Shown here in pieces: positions 15,125-23,251 of a DNA stretch of 64,000 bases (position 1 is the stretch's first letter; every line of letters begins with the position of its first letter). Origin of the DNA: Nitrospira sp. Ga0074138 (GTDB lineage: Bacteria; Nitrospirota; Nitrospiria; Nitrospirales; Nitrospiraceae); assembly GCA_001464735.1 (NCBI GenBank), contig LNDU01000027.1, forward strand, positions 124,001 through 188,000, read 5' to 3'. The translations under genes were made by a program, and so were the position numbers. A model generated the notes under the pieces. That model was not told the origin of the DNA. It saw nothing but the letters and a program-made list of their open reading frames with translations, and made no database searches.

Positions 15125-16690
15125 ATGTTTTCCAAGTTCTCCATCAATCAGCGAATGATCATCCTCATCGCCCTGGCTGGGTCGGTGGCGGGCCTCATCG
15201 CGCTCACACTGTGGACACAGCAGCCCGACCTGCAGGTGTTGTTCACCAATCTCAGCAGTGAAGACGCGGCCGCCATCATCGATAAGCTGAAAGAGACGAA
15301 GGTGCCGTACGAAACAACCGGTGGTGGATCGACGGTGATGGTTCCCAGCGCCCAAGTCCACGATCTCCGATTGCAACTCGCGACTCAAGGGCTTCCTCAT
15401 GGAGGAGGGGTCGGGTTCGAGATTTTTGATCGTACATCGATCGGCATGTCCGAATTCGTGCAGAAGCTCAACTATCGGCGTGCCTTGCAAGGCGAGTTGG
15501 CGAGAACCATTGCGCAGTTGCCGGAAGTCGAACGAGCGCGGGTGCATCTGGCGATTCCTGAACGACGACTCTTCGCCAACGAACAGGAGAAAGCGCGCGC
15601 GTCCGTGATCGTGTCGCTTCGCAACGGCCAACCGTTGGCTCAGGCGCAGGTGCAAGGGGTCATCCATCTGGTGTCCAGCAGCGTGGAAGGCCTGCAGGCC
15701 CGCGATGTGACCGTGGTGGATGGGCACGGCCGCATGTTGTCGTCGACCATGACGGATGAAACCGCCGGATTGACCAATACGCAGCTCGAATATCAGCGCA
15801 GCATTGAAAAAGACGTGGAAACACGTATTCAATCGATGGTGGAGCGGATTGTCGGATCGAACAAAGCCGTGGTGCGTGTGTCCAGCGTGGTGGACTTTCG
15901 AAAGGTCGAAACGACGGAGGAGCGGTACGATCCGAACAGTCAGGTGGTGAGGAGCGAACAACGAGGGCAGGAAAAGGCGAATGGCACCAACGGCGTCGGC
16001 GGCGGCGTACCGGGTGTGCAGTCGAACGTTCCGCCGGGAACGGATCAGGAGCCCCCGCAAACCAGTTCGAACAACAGCCAGACGAAAAATGAAACGGTCA
16101 ACTACGAGATCAGTCGAACGGTGTCAAAAATCGTCGAGCCTGTAGGCGTCATCAAGCAATTGTCCGTGGCCGTGCTGGTCGATGGAGTCTATGAAGCGGC
16201 CAAAACCGGCGATGGACAGTCGACGGATACGCCGACTGCCGCACGCAAATACACTCCACGTTCGGAAGAAGACCTCAAGCGGATTGAAGACATCGTCAAG
16301 AAAGCGATGGGCTTTTCGCCAGAGCGGCAGGACCAGGTTCAGGTCGTGAATGTTCAATTCGGCGCGGAACCGGAAGAGCTGCAGAGTGCGACGGCAGACG
16401 CCGTGGCGGAGGGTCCGAAGCCGTGGTTGCCGTATCTCCGCTATGGTGTCGGCATTCTATTGTTTACGGTCATTCTCTTATTCGTTGTCCGTCCATTGTT
16501 GGCCATGTTGGGTTCGACAACGGAGCAGATGCCGACCGAAGCGTCGATGGCTGCGTTGCCTGGCGCCGTCGGAACGGCAGGGGCCTCATCGTCCAATGCG
16601 CCGGAACGGGCACAGATTATCGACATGGCGAGAAGGAATCCAGACACGACGGCTGTGGTCGTCAAGCAGTGGCTCAAGAATCCTACATAG
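15125..16690 (+). CDS. fliF: Flagellar MS-ring protein FliF
   Basis: The 521-residue inner-membrane protein forms the MS ring around the export gate. It shows an N-terminal transmembrane helix (MIILIALAGSVAGLIALTLW), a YscJ/FliF secretin-like domain with PEVERARVHLAIPERRLF, a variable Gly/Asn/Ser-rich loop at about 280-325, and a second membrane helix (YGVGILLFTVILLFVVRPLL) before the cytoplasmic FliG-binding tail. A GTG nine bases upstream is a possible alternative start, but the ATG is better spaced from gaaggagag. Confidence 0.95.
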   Translation: MFSKFSINQRMIILIALAGSVAGLIALTLWTQQPDLQVLFTNLSSEDAAAIIDKLKETKVPYETTGGGSTVMVPSAQVHDLRLQLATQGLPHGGGVGFEIFDRTSIGMSEFVQKLNYRRALQGELARTIAQLPEVERARVHLAIPERRLFANEQEKARASVIVSLRNGQPLAQAQVQGVIHLVSSSVEGLQARDVTVVDGHGRMLSSTMTDETAGLTNTQLEYQRSIEKDVETRIQSMVERIVGSNKAVVRVSSVVDFRKVETTEERYDPNSQVVRSEQRGQEKANGTNGVGGGVPGVQSNVPPGTDQEPPQTSSNNSQTKNETVNYEISRTVSKIVEPVGVIKQLSVAVLVDGVYEAAKTGDGQSTDTPTAARKYTPRSEEDLKRIEDIVKKAMGFSPERQDQVQVVNVQFGAEPEELQSATADAVAEGPKPWLPYLRYGVGILLFTVILLFVVRPLLAMLGSTTEQMPTEASMAALPGAVGTAGASSSNAPERAQIIDMARRNPDTTAVVVKQWLKNPT

Positions 16691-16699
16691 CGTGGTGCC

Positions 16700-17692
16700 A
16701 TGGCGAAGACTCTGACAGGTGAACAAAAAGCAGCCATTCTTCTTCGTGCCATCGGAGAGGAATCAGCCGCCCAGGTCATGAAACAACTCGATCCCAAGGA
16801 AATCAAGCGGCTTGGAACGTTCATGAACGGCACGGCTCACATCTCACGAGATGAGGAAGATGCGGTCATGTCGGACTTTCAAGTTGCCAGCGCATCCGGC
16901 GACGTTCAGTTTCAGGGAAAAGAGTTCATCAAGGCCGTCCTCATCAAGGCGTTGGGGCCTGACAAGGCGGCGCGGATCATCGAATCGATGACCCGGAAAA
17001 GCTATCCGGGACTGGAGGCAATGAAGTGGGTCGATGTGAAAACGCTTGTCCAAATGTTGAAGATCGAACATGCGCAAACCGTGGCGGTCATACTTGCGCA
17101 TCTTGAAAGCGATCAAGCCGGGCAAGTGCTTGCAGGGCTTCCAGAAGCGATGCGTGGAGACGTGGCGCTTCGGCTGGCCACCATGGAGGAAGTGCAGCCG
17201 GATGTCTTGGAAGAACTCAGCCAAAGTATACAAGAGACACTACTGGCCAGTACGGGAATGGGGTCGCAGAGCCTCGGAGGGCCCGAGGTGATGGCCGATA
17301 TTCTGACACGAATGGATAAGGCCAACGAGGGCGGCATCATGGTCAGGATTGCGGAGAAGAGTCAGCCCTTGGCGGATGCGATTCGGGCGCTGATGTTTGT
17401 CTTCGACGATCTGGTGAAGATCGACGATCGTGGCTTGCAGGAATTGATGAAAGAAATCAGCAAGGACGATCTTCCGTTGGCACTTCGCGGCGCGAATCCA
17501 GAGGTGAAGGAGAAATTCTTCAAGAATATGTCGAGTCGTGCGGCGGAAATGTTGAAAGAAGATATGGAGGCGAAAGGGCCGGTGAAGGTGTCCGATGTCG
17601 AGAGAGCCCAGCAGAATATTTTAAAAGTCTGCCGCAAGCTTGAGGAAGAAGGCCGTATCGTCGTCGCAAGCGCCGGAGAGGAGATGCTGTAG
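16700..17692 (+). CDS. fliG: Flagellar motor switch protein FliG
   Basis: The 330-residue C-ring protein couples stator movement to rotor torque. It has the FliG N-domain (EQKAAILLRAIGEESAAQVM), the middle domain with EHAQTVAVILAHLESDQAG, and the C-terminal torque helix region (MFVFDDLVKIDDRGLQELMK) bearing the conserved charged residues. It is 10 bp after fliF. Its TAG overlaps the GTG start of the next gene by one base, so the receiver-FliH protein is translationally coupled to it. Confidence 0.96.
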   Translation: MAKTLTGEQKAAILLRAIGEESAAQVMKQLDPKEIKRLGTFMNGTAHISRDEEDAVMSDFQVASASGDVQFQGKEFIKAVLIKALGPDKAARIIESMTRKSYPGLEAMKWVDVKTLVQMLKIEHAQTVAVILAHLESDQAGQVLAGLPEAMRGDVALRLATMEEVQPDVLEELSQSIQETLLASTGMGSQSLGGPEVMADILTRMDKANEGGIMVRIAEKSQPLADAIRALMFVFDDLVKIDDRGLQELMKEISKDDLPLALRGANPEVKEKFFKNMSSRAAEMLKEDMEAKGPVKVSDVERAQQNILKVCRKLEEEGRIVVASAGEEML

Positions 17693-18717
17693 TGTTGGGT
17701 ATGACTATCCCGGCGGTGGCCGTTCCGAATAGAAGCGCTCCACGATTTCAAGGAACGATTCTCGTCGTCGACGATGAGGAGGGGATTAGGAATCTATTCC
17801 TCGAGTTGTTCCGATCAGAGGGAGTGCCTATTCGGGTTTCCAGCTCAGGACAAGAGGCGATTGCGATGGTGAAGCAGAGGGCTCCTGCACTGCTGATCGT
17901 CGACGCCCTTCTGCAGGACCAAGATGGAATCACAGTTCTGGAGGAGGCACAGCGGATCGACAGTCGCATCATCGGAGTCGTGATGACGGGAGCGGCATCA
18001 GTGGAACTCGCCGTCCGCGCAATGAGGGCCGGCTCCAGCGATTTTTTGACGAAACCATTTCAGCAGGACATTGTCCTTACGACCGTCCGTCGCTTACTGG
18101 ATCTCTATCGGCTGCGCACCGACCATACGGTGTTGAAGCACGCTGCTGTACGATCCGGCGCGGTACGATTGCAGAGTGTCCCATTTCAGACATTCGGAGA
18201 TGACGGTGCGCTGAAAGGAGCTGATGGGGTGACGGAATATGAGCGTGGTCTGGAAGAAGGCCGGCGATATTCGGACGCGCAGCGTCAACAAGATCTTGCG
18301 GTGTTGACCGAGGCCGCCGGAAAGTTTGATACCGCTCGATCCGCGCTTCAGCAGACGGTCGACGATGAAGTCATCGTGCTTTCGCTTCAGATTGTGTCGA
18401 AAATACTGCATGAATCGGCTGAGTCCCGCCGCGAACAGATCGTGATGCAGGTCAAGGCAGCACTCGGCGCTGTTCAAGAGTCGGATGGCGTGGTGATACA
18501 AGTGCATCCGGCCGACGCGGCCGTCCTCGAAGCCGTTCGGGCGGAGCTGACAGGACGGCAGCAGATCGCCCTGAAGCTCACCATCGAGCCGGTGGCTTCG
18601 CTCCAACGAGGAAGCTGCCTTTTGCACACCGCAACACGATTAGTCGATGCCTCCCTCGATACTCAGTTGCTCCGCTTGGGGGATGCCCTGAGGAACAGGG
18701 CGCATCATGAGTCTTAG
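17692..18717 (+). CDS. fliH: Response-regulator receiver fused to FliH
   Basis: The 341-residue protein occupies the FliH slot between fliG and fliI. Residues 21-140 form a full CheY-type receiver: acidic pair Asp27-Asp28 (VVDDEE), phospho-acceptor Asp71 (LIVDALLQDQDG), Thr99 (VVMTG) and Lys121 (LTKPF). After a linker, residues 190-341 form a FliH/YscL-type stalk with a long charged helix (ERGLEEGRRYSDAQRQQ) and the C-terminal FliI-binding half. FliH normally anchors and regulates the FliI ATPase at the export gate. The fusion suggests that export could respond to phosphorylation, which is inference. No stop or frameshift separates the domains. The start is GTG (ATG at 17701 is the alternative). 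Confidence 0.88.
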   Translation: MLGMTIPAVAVPNRSAPRFQGTILVVDDEEGIRNLFLELFRSEGVPIRVSSSGQEAIAMVKQRAPALLIVDALLQDQDGITVLEEAQRIDSRIIGVVMTGAASVELAVRAMRAGSSDFLTKPFQQDIVLTTVRRLLDLYRLRTDHTVLKHAAVRSGAVRLQSVPFQTFGDDGALKGADGVTEYERGLEEGRRYSDAQRQQDLAVLTEAAGKFDTARSALQQTVDDEVIVLSLQIVSKILHESAESRREQIVMQVKAALGAVQESDGVVIQVHPADAAVLEAVRAELTGRQQIALKLTIEPVASLQRGSCLLHTATRLVDASLDTQLLRLGDALRNRAHHES

Positions 18718-20014
18718 TCAGCTGATCGAGCGTGTCGACCCCATCGAAGTGTCCGGAAGAGTGGCGCAAGCGGTTGGGATCGTCGTGGAAGGGTACGGGC
18801 CGATGACGACGGTCGGAGAGCTCTGCCGAATTACGAGAGAGGTGGCCGGAGGGCCGATCGCTGCGGAGGTCGTGGGATTTCGTGGGGACCGTGTTCTCCT
18901 GATGCCGCTGGGCGACATGCACGGGATTGGGCCCGGAAGTCGAATTACCATGTCCGGCCAAGTGGCCAATCTCGCTGTCGGGCCAGGCTTGTTGGGAAGG
19001 GTGCTCGACGGCTGTGGAAATCCGATGGATGGCAAAGGGCCGCTGACGGTTACGGAGCGCTATCCACTCTATGCAGGAGCACCGAACCCGTTACAACGAG
19101 CCCGCCTCCGCACTCCGCTTGATCTCGGTGTTCGTGCCATCAACGGGTTTCTTACATGTGGGCGTGGACAGAAAATGGGCATTTTCTCAGGATCCGGGAT
19201 TGGAAAGAGTGTGCTCTTAGGGATGATCAGCCGATACACGCAAGCGGACGTCAATGTCATCGCCCTCATCGGAGAGCGAGGCCGTGAGGTCAACGAATTC
19301 CTGGAACGCGATCTGGGCGCAGAAGCACTCGGACGTTCGGTGGTGGTGGTCGCGACGTCCGACCAAGCCCCGCTCATACGGCTGCGCGCAGCGTTGGTCG
19401 CGACAACCATTGCTGAATATTTCCGTGATGCGGGGAAACAGGTCTTGTTGTTGATGGATTCACTGACGCGATTAGCCTATAGTCAGAGAGAAGTAGGTTT
19501 GGCGATCGGAGAGCCTCCGACGACCAAAGGCTATACCCCCTCTGTGTTTACCCTCCTGCCGAAGCTATTGGAACGTGTCGGGACCGGACCAGGTCCCGGA
19601 ACCATTACCGGACTGTATACCGTGCTGGTCGATGGCGATGATCTCACTGATCCCATTGCCGATACCGTTCGCTCGATCTTGGACGGTCATATCGTCTTGT
19701 CACGCGCATTGGCCGCTCGCAATCACTTCCCTGCGATCGATCTCCTCCAGAGCACCAGCCGGGTGATGCGGGATATCGTCGGACGAGCACATTACGATGC
19801 GGCCAGGAAGCTTCTTGAGTTGGTGGCCCGGTATCGCCAATCCGAAGACCTTGTTGTGCTCGGAGCCTATAAGCCAGGGATGAATGTGGCTCTCGACCGT
19901 GCCGTTCAAGCGCAGGAAGCGATCAATGCGTATTTGCGGCAAGACATTGACCAGCCGGCAGGCCTGCCCTCGTCGGTGCAGCAACTTGAGGCGCTGGCCC
20001 AGCAGGCAGCATGA
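18707..20014 (+). CDS. fliI: Flagellum-specific ATPase FliI
   Basis: The 435-residue F1-beta-like ATPase energises flagellar protein export. Walker A is GSGIGKSVLLG, followed by ALIGERGREVNEFL, the Walker B region QVLLLMDSLTRLAYSQRE, and the family signature PPTTKGYTPSVF. It overlaps the fliH stop by 11 bp and shares ATGA with fliJ, consistent with the FliH-FliI-FliJ complex being made together. The length is normal. Confidence 0.96.
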   Translation: MSLSQLIERVDPIEVSGRVAQAVGIVVEGYGPMTTVGELCRITREVAGGPIAAEVVGFRGDRVLLMPLGDMHGIGPGSRITMSGQVANLAVGPGLLGRVLDGCGNPMDGKGPLTVTERYPLYAGAPNPLQRARLRTPLDLGVRAINGFLTCGRGQKMGIFSGSGIGKSVLLGMISRYTQADVNVIALIGERGREVNEFLERDLGAEALGRSVVVVATSDQAPLIRLRAALVATTIAEYFRDAGKQVLLLMDSLTRLAYSQREVGLAIGEPPTTKGYTPSVFTLLPKLLERVGTGPGPGTITGLYTVLVDGDDLTDPIADTVRSILDGHIVLSRALAARNHFPAIDLLQSTSRVMRDIVGRAHYDAARKLLELVARYRQSEDLVVLGAYKPGMNVALDRAVQAQEAINAYLRQDIDQPAGLPSSVQQLEALAQQAA

Positions 20015-20451
20015 GCTTAGAGCCCTTGCGGAAGTTGCGTGCGCAGACCGTAGAGACCTTGATGATGGAATTGGCACAGATTACCCGTACGCTGGCCCAG
20101 AGCGAGGAACGGTATCAGGACCTTGAAGCCACAATGCAGCAGGATGTCGTCACGTACGACCGAGAATCCGTGCAAGGACTCACGATAGAAGCGTGGTTGG
20201 AATGGCAGGGGCGTATGGACTCGCAACAGGCAGCGCTGCGCCGGGTGCGTCGAGAGATCGCCCAAGCCGTCGAGGCGTGGCGGCGTACCAAGGAGCTTCT
20301 CGTTGAAGCCAACCAGGAGCGCAAGCTGGTCGACCTTGTCGCCGACAAACGCCATGACGCGCAACGTGCCGACGCGGCGCGCCAGGAGCAGCGGACAACG
20401 GATGAGGCGGCCAGCCGCCGGTATGCTACTCAACGAGAGAACCGTTCATGA
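20011..20451 (+). CDS. fliJ: Flagellar export chaperone-like stalk FliJ
   Basis: The 146-residue protein is almost entirely charged alpha-helix, as expected for the coiled-coil stalk that inserts into the FliI hexamer and contacts FlhA. The identification rests on coiled-coil character (ALRRVRREIAQAVEAWRRTK, then RKLVDLVADKRHDAQRADAA), size and its place after fliI. It overlaps both neighbours by 4 bp. Confidence 0.85.
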   Translation: MSLEPLRKLRAQTVETLMMELAQITRTLAQSEERYQDLEATMQQDVVTYDRESVQGLTIEAWLEWQGRMDSQQAALRRVRREIAQAVEAWRRTKELLVEANQERKLVDLVADKRHDAQRADAARQEQRTTDEAASRRYATQRENRS

Positions 20452-21197
20452 GGACAGGGCTCACCAAGAGTTGGGTAGATCGTTTCGGTCTCGACAGCCT
20501 TGGGGGTGTCGTGAGAATGAAGTCGCGAATGAACCGGCACTCTCAATTGTTGACCATGGTTGGTGGCATCGTCGGTTCGACGGTTCTCTTCTGGGTCATG
20601 GTGCAATTGGGACAAGCCTCCTCGGAACCGAAGTATAGAACACAGGTGGCGCCGACGAGTGGGCTCAAACAGAGCATGCCACTGGAAGCGAAGGAGGCAG
20701 AGAGTGCTGGAGTAGAATCTGATGCCGATGCCAAGCTGTTGGCTCCACCAACGGTCCAGGGCCCGGCGATCGATGTTCCTCGTGAAGTGCTCGACATGCT
20801 GGACCAGAGAAAACGCGACCTTGATCGGCGCGAGCAATCGCTTCGCCAGAACGAAGAACGACTCATGATTGTGAGGGGCCAGATTGAGGATCGCTTGGAC
20901 CAGAATGAAGCGCTCGAGAAGCGGATTCAGAATGCGCAGGCCAAGGATGGGCCGCAACAGGCTAAGGCTCTTGCAGCGAAGGACCGTGTCGTGCAAGAGC
21001 AACGGACACAGCTCGCCAAAATCTACGAATCCATGCCTTCTGAAGACGCCGCCTCGCGTCTCGAACATATGCCGGACCGGAAAGCGATCGAAATCCTCAA
21101 GATGGTGAAAGCAAAGACGGCCGGCGCGATTCTCGCGCAAGTCAAAGCCGATCGGGCTGCGAAGCTCACGGAACAGTTGTTGACGCACACGCCGTAG
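20448..21197 (+). CDS. MotE-like membrane protein with MgtE-N-type domain
   Basis: The 249-residue protein has one N-terminal membrane helix (LLTMVGGIVGSTVLFWVMV, about 35-53), a Pro/Ala-rich linker, a long coiled coil (about 115-185, RKRDLDRREQSLRQNEERL) and a C-terminal MgtE-N-like helical domain (KIYESMPSEDAASRLEHMPD, then ILKMVKAKTAGAILAQV). This matches the MotE-type proteins found beside fliJ in many flagellar operons, proposed to chaperone or position motor parts. The ATGA overlap with fliJ supports the start at 20448, although an internal ATG at 20517 would also keep the membrane helix. It is the last gene before the accessory block. Confidence 0.75.
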   Translation: MRTGLTKSWVDRFGLDSLGGVVRMKSRMNRHSQLLTMVGGIVGSTVLFWVMVQLGQASSEPKYRTQVAPTSGLKQSMPLEAKEAESAGVESDADAKLLAPPTVQGPAIDVPREVLDMLDQRKRDLDRREQSLRQNEERLMIVRGQIEDRLDQNEALEKRIQNAQAKDGPQQAKALAAKDRVVQEQRTQLAKIYESMPSEDAASRLEHMPDRKAIEILKMVKAKTAGAILAQVKADRAAKLTEQLLTHTP

Positions 21198-21212
21198 TGG
21201 CTAGTGAACATG

Positions 21213-21288
21213 GCGTTTGCTGACGTATTGAGTGGCAAAGGCGAATCGACTCTCCTGCGTCATGCACGATTCAAGATCCGACCCTCAC
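21213..21288 (+). repeat. Left copy of a diverged inverted repeat
   Basis: This 76-bp stretch is about 70-75% identical by eye to the reverse complement of 22402-22477. Both copies translate to related peptides (FADVLSGKGESTLLRHARF here), so they are probably remnants of the same coding family. Together they flank the accessory genes between the MotE-like gene and fliK. Confidence 0.55.
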
Positions 21289-21289
21289 C

Positions 21290-21609
21290 TTGCGCTTTGT
21301 TGCAAAGTCTAGTGGTGCAATGCAAGGCGCAAATAGCGTTGGATTGGCAAATGCTACACCAGAGGCTGGGGCTGGTACCGTGTGTTGCCATGAAGGCTCC
21401 TGGCTCATGAATGCCGCGGGAATGGTCCCGGGTGTGAACGCGATGGCCGGGTTTCATGATTTTCTCACGGATCCTAATCCTTGGGTATGAATGTTTTCAC
21501 CAACGTGCCGACCATGCTGCCCTCCTATGCCGTAGCACTAGCAGGAGGAATCAATCAGCTCACGATCGATGGAAACACCTTTTCGCTTACGGTCTCGCTC
21601 TTCACCTAA
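21290..21609 (+). pseudogene. Frameshifted C-terminal fragment of an RHS/filamentous-type secreted protein
   Basis: Two adjoining frames together read like the tail region of large secreted RHS- or haemagglutinin-type proteins: SWLMNAAGMVPGVNAMAGFH, then DFLTDPNPW, and after a shift near 21487 MNVFTNVPTMLPSYAVALAG. The first frame ends at 21490 and the second at 21609. There is no start-to-stop frame and no body of the protein, so it is a remnant. The family assignment is by pattern only and is the weak part. Confidence 0.45.
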
Positions 21610-21683
21610 ATGAGAGTTCGATGAACGTTGAACATTGTCATCAGACACAAGCTAGGGATAAATCGACCTCAAGCCATAGGAAG

Positions 21684-22250
21684 ATGGAATGTCGGCAATG
21701 GATACGAGCCGTGACTCTGATCGGCGTGTTGTTGGAACTCACTAATTGCTACCCGGTGAAGCAAACCTATTTTACGCCCACTGCTTCGACAGGTATCACG
21801 GTGCCGAACGAATGCCATCAACAGCTCGGCCCTCGAGGGACTGTCAATTTTAAACTGGGCGTTATGAGTCTCTCAGTGATGATGAATTCAGAGTCACACT
21901 ATCTTGCACTTACCGCCTACGAAATTAAGCAAGACGAGGTTTCATTCGGTCCTGAATCATTTGTAATTACATCGAGACAGGGTTCGCAGATAATTGTCCC
22001 CAAAGATACCTATGAATTTGAGCAAACTGCGAGGTCACATCGTAGCCGCTTACTTCCATATGAAGGTGGAATTCGTATGTATCCTGGCAGAAGGTACCAG
22101 CTCATATTCAAGGAATTGCCAGCAATGGAGGATCAATTTACTATCTCTATACCTTATCTGTTAACGAAACAAAAAAAGGTCGAGATTCCAACAATTACGT
22201 TTACAAAAATTACCGAGTGGCGGATGGACATGGTCGTTCTGAACTGCTAG
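21684..22250 (+). CDS. Hypothetical lipoprotein-like accessory protein
   Basis: I do not recognise this 188-residue protein. Its N-terminus (RQWIRAVTLIGVLLELTNC) looks like a lipoprotein signal with Cys at the LTNC box, although Asn at -1 is not ideal. The rest is beta-rich with no known motif (EVSFGPESFVITSRQGSQI). It uses more A/T-ending codons than the flagellar genes on either side, suggesting horizontal acquisition. I chose the ATG at 21684 after aggaag; an upstream ATG at 21621 is in frame but would precede the signal peptide by 21 residues. It sits inside the accessory block flanked by inverted repeats. Confidence 0.5.
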   Translation: MECRQWIRAVTLIGVLLELTNCYPVKQTYFTPTASTGITVPNECHQQLGPRGTVNFKLGVMSLSVMMNSESHYLALTAYEIKQDEVSFGPESFVITSRQGSQIIVPKDTYEFEQTARSHRSRLLPYEGGIRMYPGRRYQLIFKELPAMEDQFTISIPYLLTKQKKVEIPTITFTKITEWRMDMVVLNC

Positions 22251-22401
22251 AGCACTGCTGTAACGAGTTTCTCATCCGGATTAGAAATACGGCGTGGAGC
22301 GGTGTGTGGAGCTTATGGAACCCGTAGCCACAGAGCTGGGTAGTCGAGGGGGCACTGAAGGATATCTTCGATCTGGCCACTCAATAATCCAGGGAGAAGA
22401 A

Positions 22402-22477
22402 GTTGGGGTCGGATCCTGAACCGCGCATAGCGGAGAAGAGCAGATTCGATCTTGTCACTCACTACTCCAGCGAAGGA
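22402..22477 (-). repeat. Right copy of the diverged inverted repeat
   Basis: Reverse complement of this stretch matches 21213-21288; its translation reads FAGVVSDKIESALLRYARF. The two copies lie about 1.1 kb apart in opposite orientation. Confidence 0.55.
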
Positions 22478-22580
22478 CCTGTTCGCCAGCCACTCTTCTA
22501 GCCATGGTGCCGTACCGTAGGGCAATGCTCGATGTGGCGCTTCGGCCACTGCGCGAGCAGGAACCGATGAGGGTGGCTGG

Positions 22581-22880
22581 TTACGCGACTTCCAACTCCA
22601 CATGCACGCGTCGGCCAAGCGCCGTGGCGATATTCACCAGGGCATCCAGCGAAAACCGCGACACACGCCCGCGTAACAAGTCATTCATGCGAGGCTGGGT
22701 GATGCCGCAATGGGCTGCGGCGTCGGCCTGTTTCCCGCCCTTGGCTTTGATGATAGCCGCGATCTGCCGCATCAGTTCGGCCCACGCCTAGAGATTGGCT
22801 GCCTGCTCGGGAGTGTCGGCAATCGCATCCTACACGTTGCTGAAAGTTTTGATTTCCCTAAGGAATCGTAGTCGCTTCAT
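22581..22880 (-). pseudogene. XRE-type antitoxin-like HTH gene with two in-frame amber codons
   Basis: From the ATG at 22880 one frame reads through 99 residues to 22581 but is interrupted by TAG twice. The first follows FSNV, where the family usually has Trp (NVWDAI). The second follows PEQAANL. The remaining 63-residue open part (KQADAAAHCGITQPRMNDLL, then RFSLDALVNIATALGRRVHV) is a clear HTH_37/HigA-like domain. Homologues normally partner a RelE/HigB-type toxin, but none is recognisable here. It is a decayed gene unless amber codons are read through, for which I see no evidence. Confidence 0.7.
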
Positions 22881-23141
22881 GAGTTCAATATACTGGATTG
22901 GATATACATCCGAAACCACTTCCGTGCGCCATGCCCAAAGCTCTGCTCTATGCCGAGAAGCTTCCCTATAAACATGTATTCATAGTGATCGGTGCGGCGC
23001 TGTAATTTTAAAAAAGCTATCCATGTACCGGGCTCGGTCAGTTTTGCCGAGTAGGCTGTAAAGTTTTCCTCTCTCAAGACAACGCTGTCACGGTGTTCCC
23101 GACAACCAGCCTGATTATCGCGGTGTTGCACGCTGCTCACC

Positions 23142-23157
23142 TGGCATGGGGCTTGTA
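23142..23157 (+). promoter_or_regulatory. Candidate sigma-54 promoter for fliK-flgDE
   Basis: TGGCATGGGGCTTGTA has a perfect -24 element and correct 10-bp spacing, but the -12 dinucleotide is GT instead of GC. It is 95 bp before the chosen fliK start and would restore expression of fliK-flgD-flgE, which the accessory block separates from the upstream operon. Confidence 0.35.
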
Positions 23158-23251
23158 TTCCCTCTTTGCTCGGATCACAAGAGGACTGGCGCACGTGGAT
23201 TTCGTTCTTGCTGACATAGGCCCCCATCCATCGGTAGACAAGGGCGGAAGA

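Noticed and set aside
15074..16060. Leftward 328-residue frame opposite fliF
   Set aside because: His/Arg-rich antisense shadow of fliF codon bias, with no start signal.
20517..21197. Shorter start for the MotE-like gene
   Set aside because: The ATGA overlap with fliJ at 20448 is the better translational signal, though the internal ATG cannot be excluded.
22313..22618. Leftward 101-residue frame as a gene
   Set aside because: Only the repeat-derived segment resembles anything; the rest overlaps the broken HTH gene in another frame.
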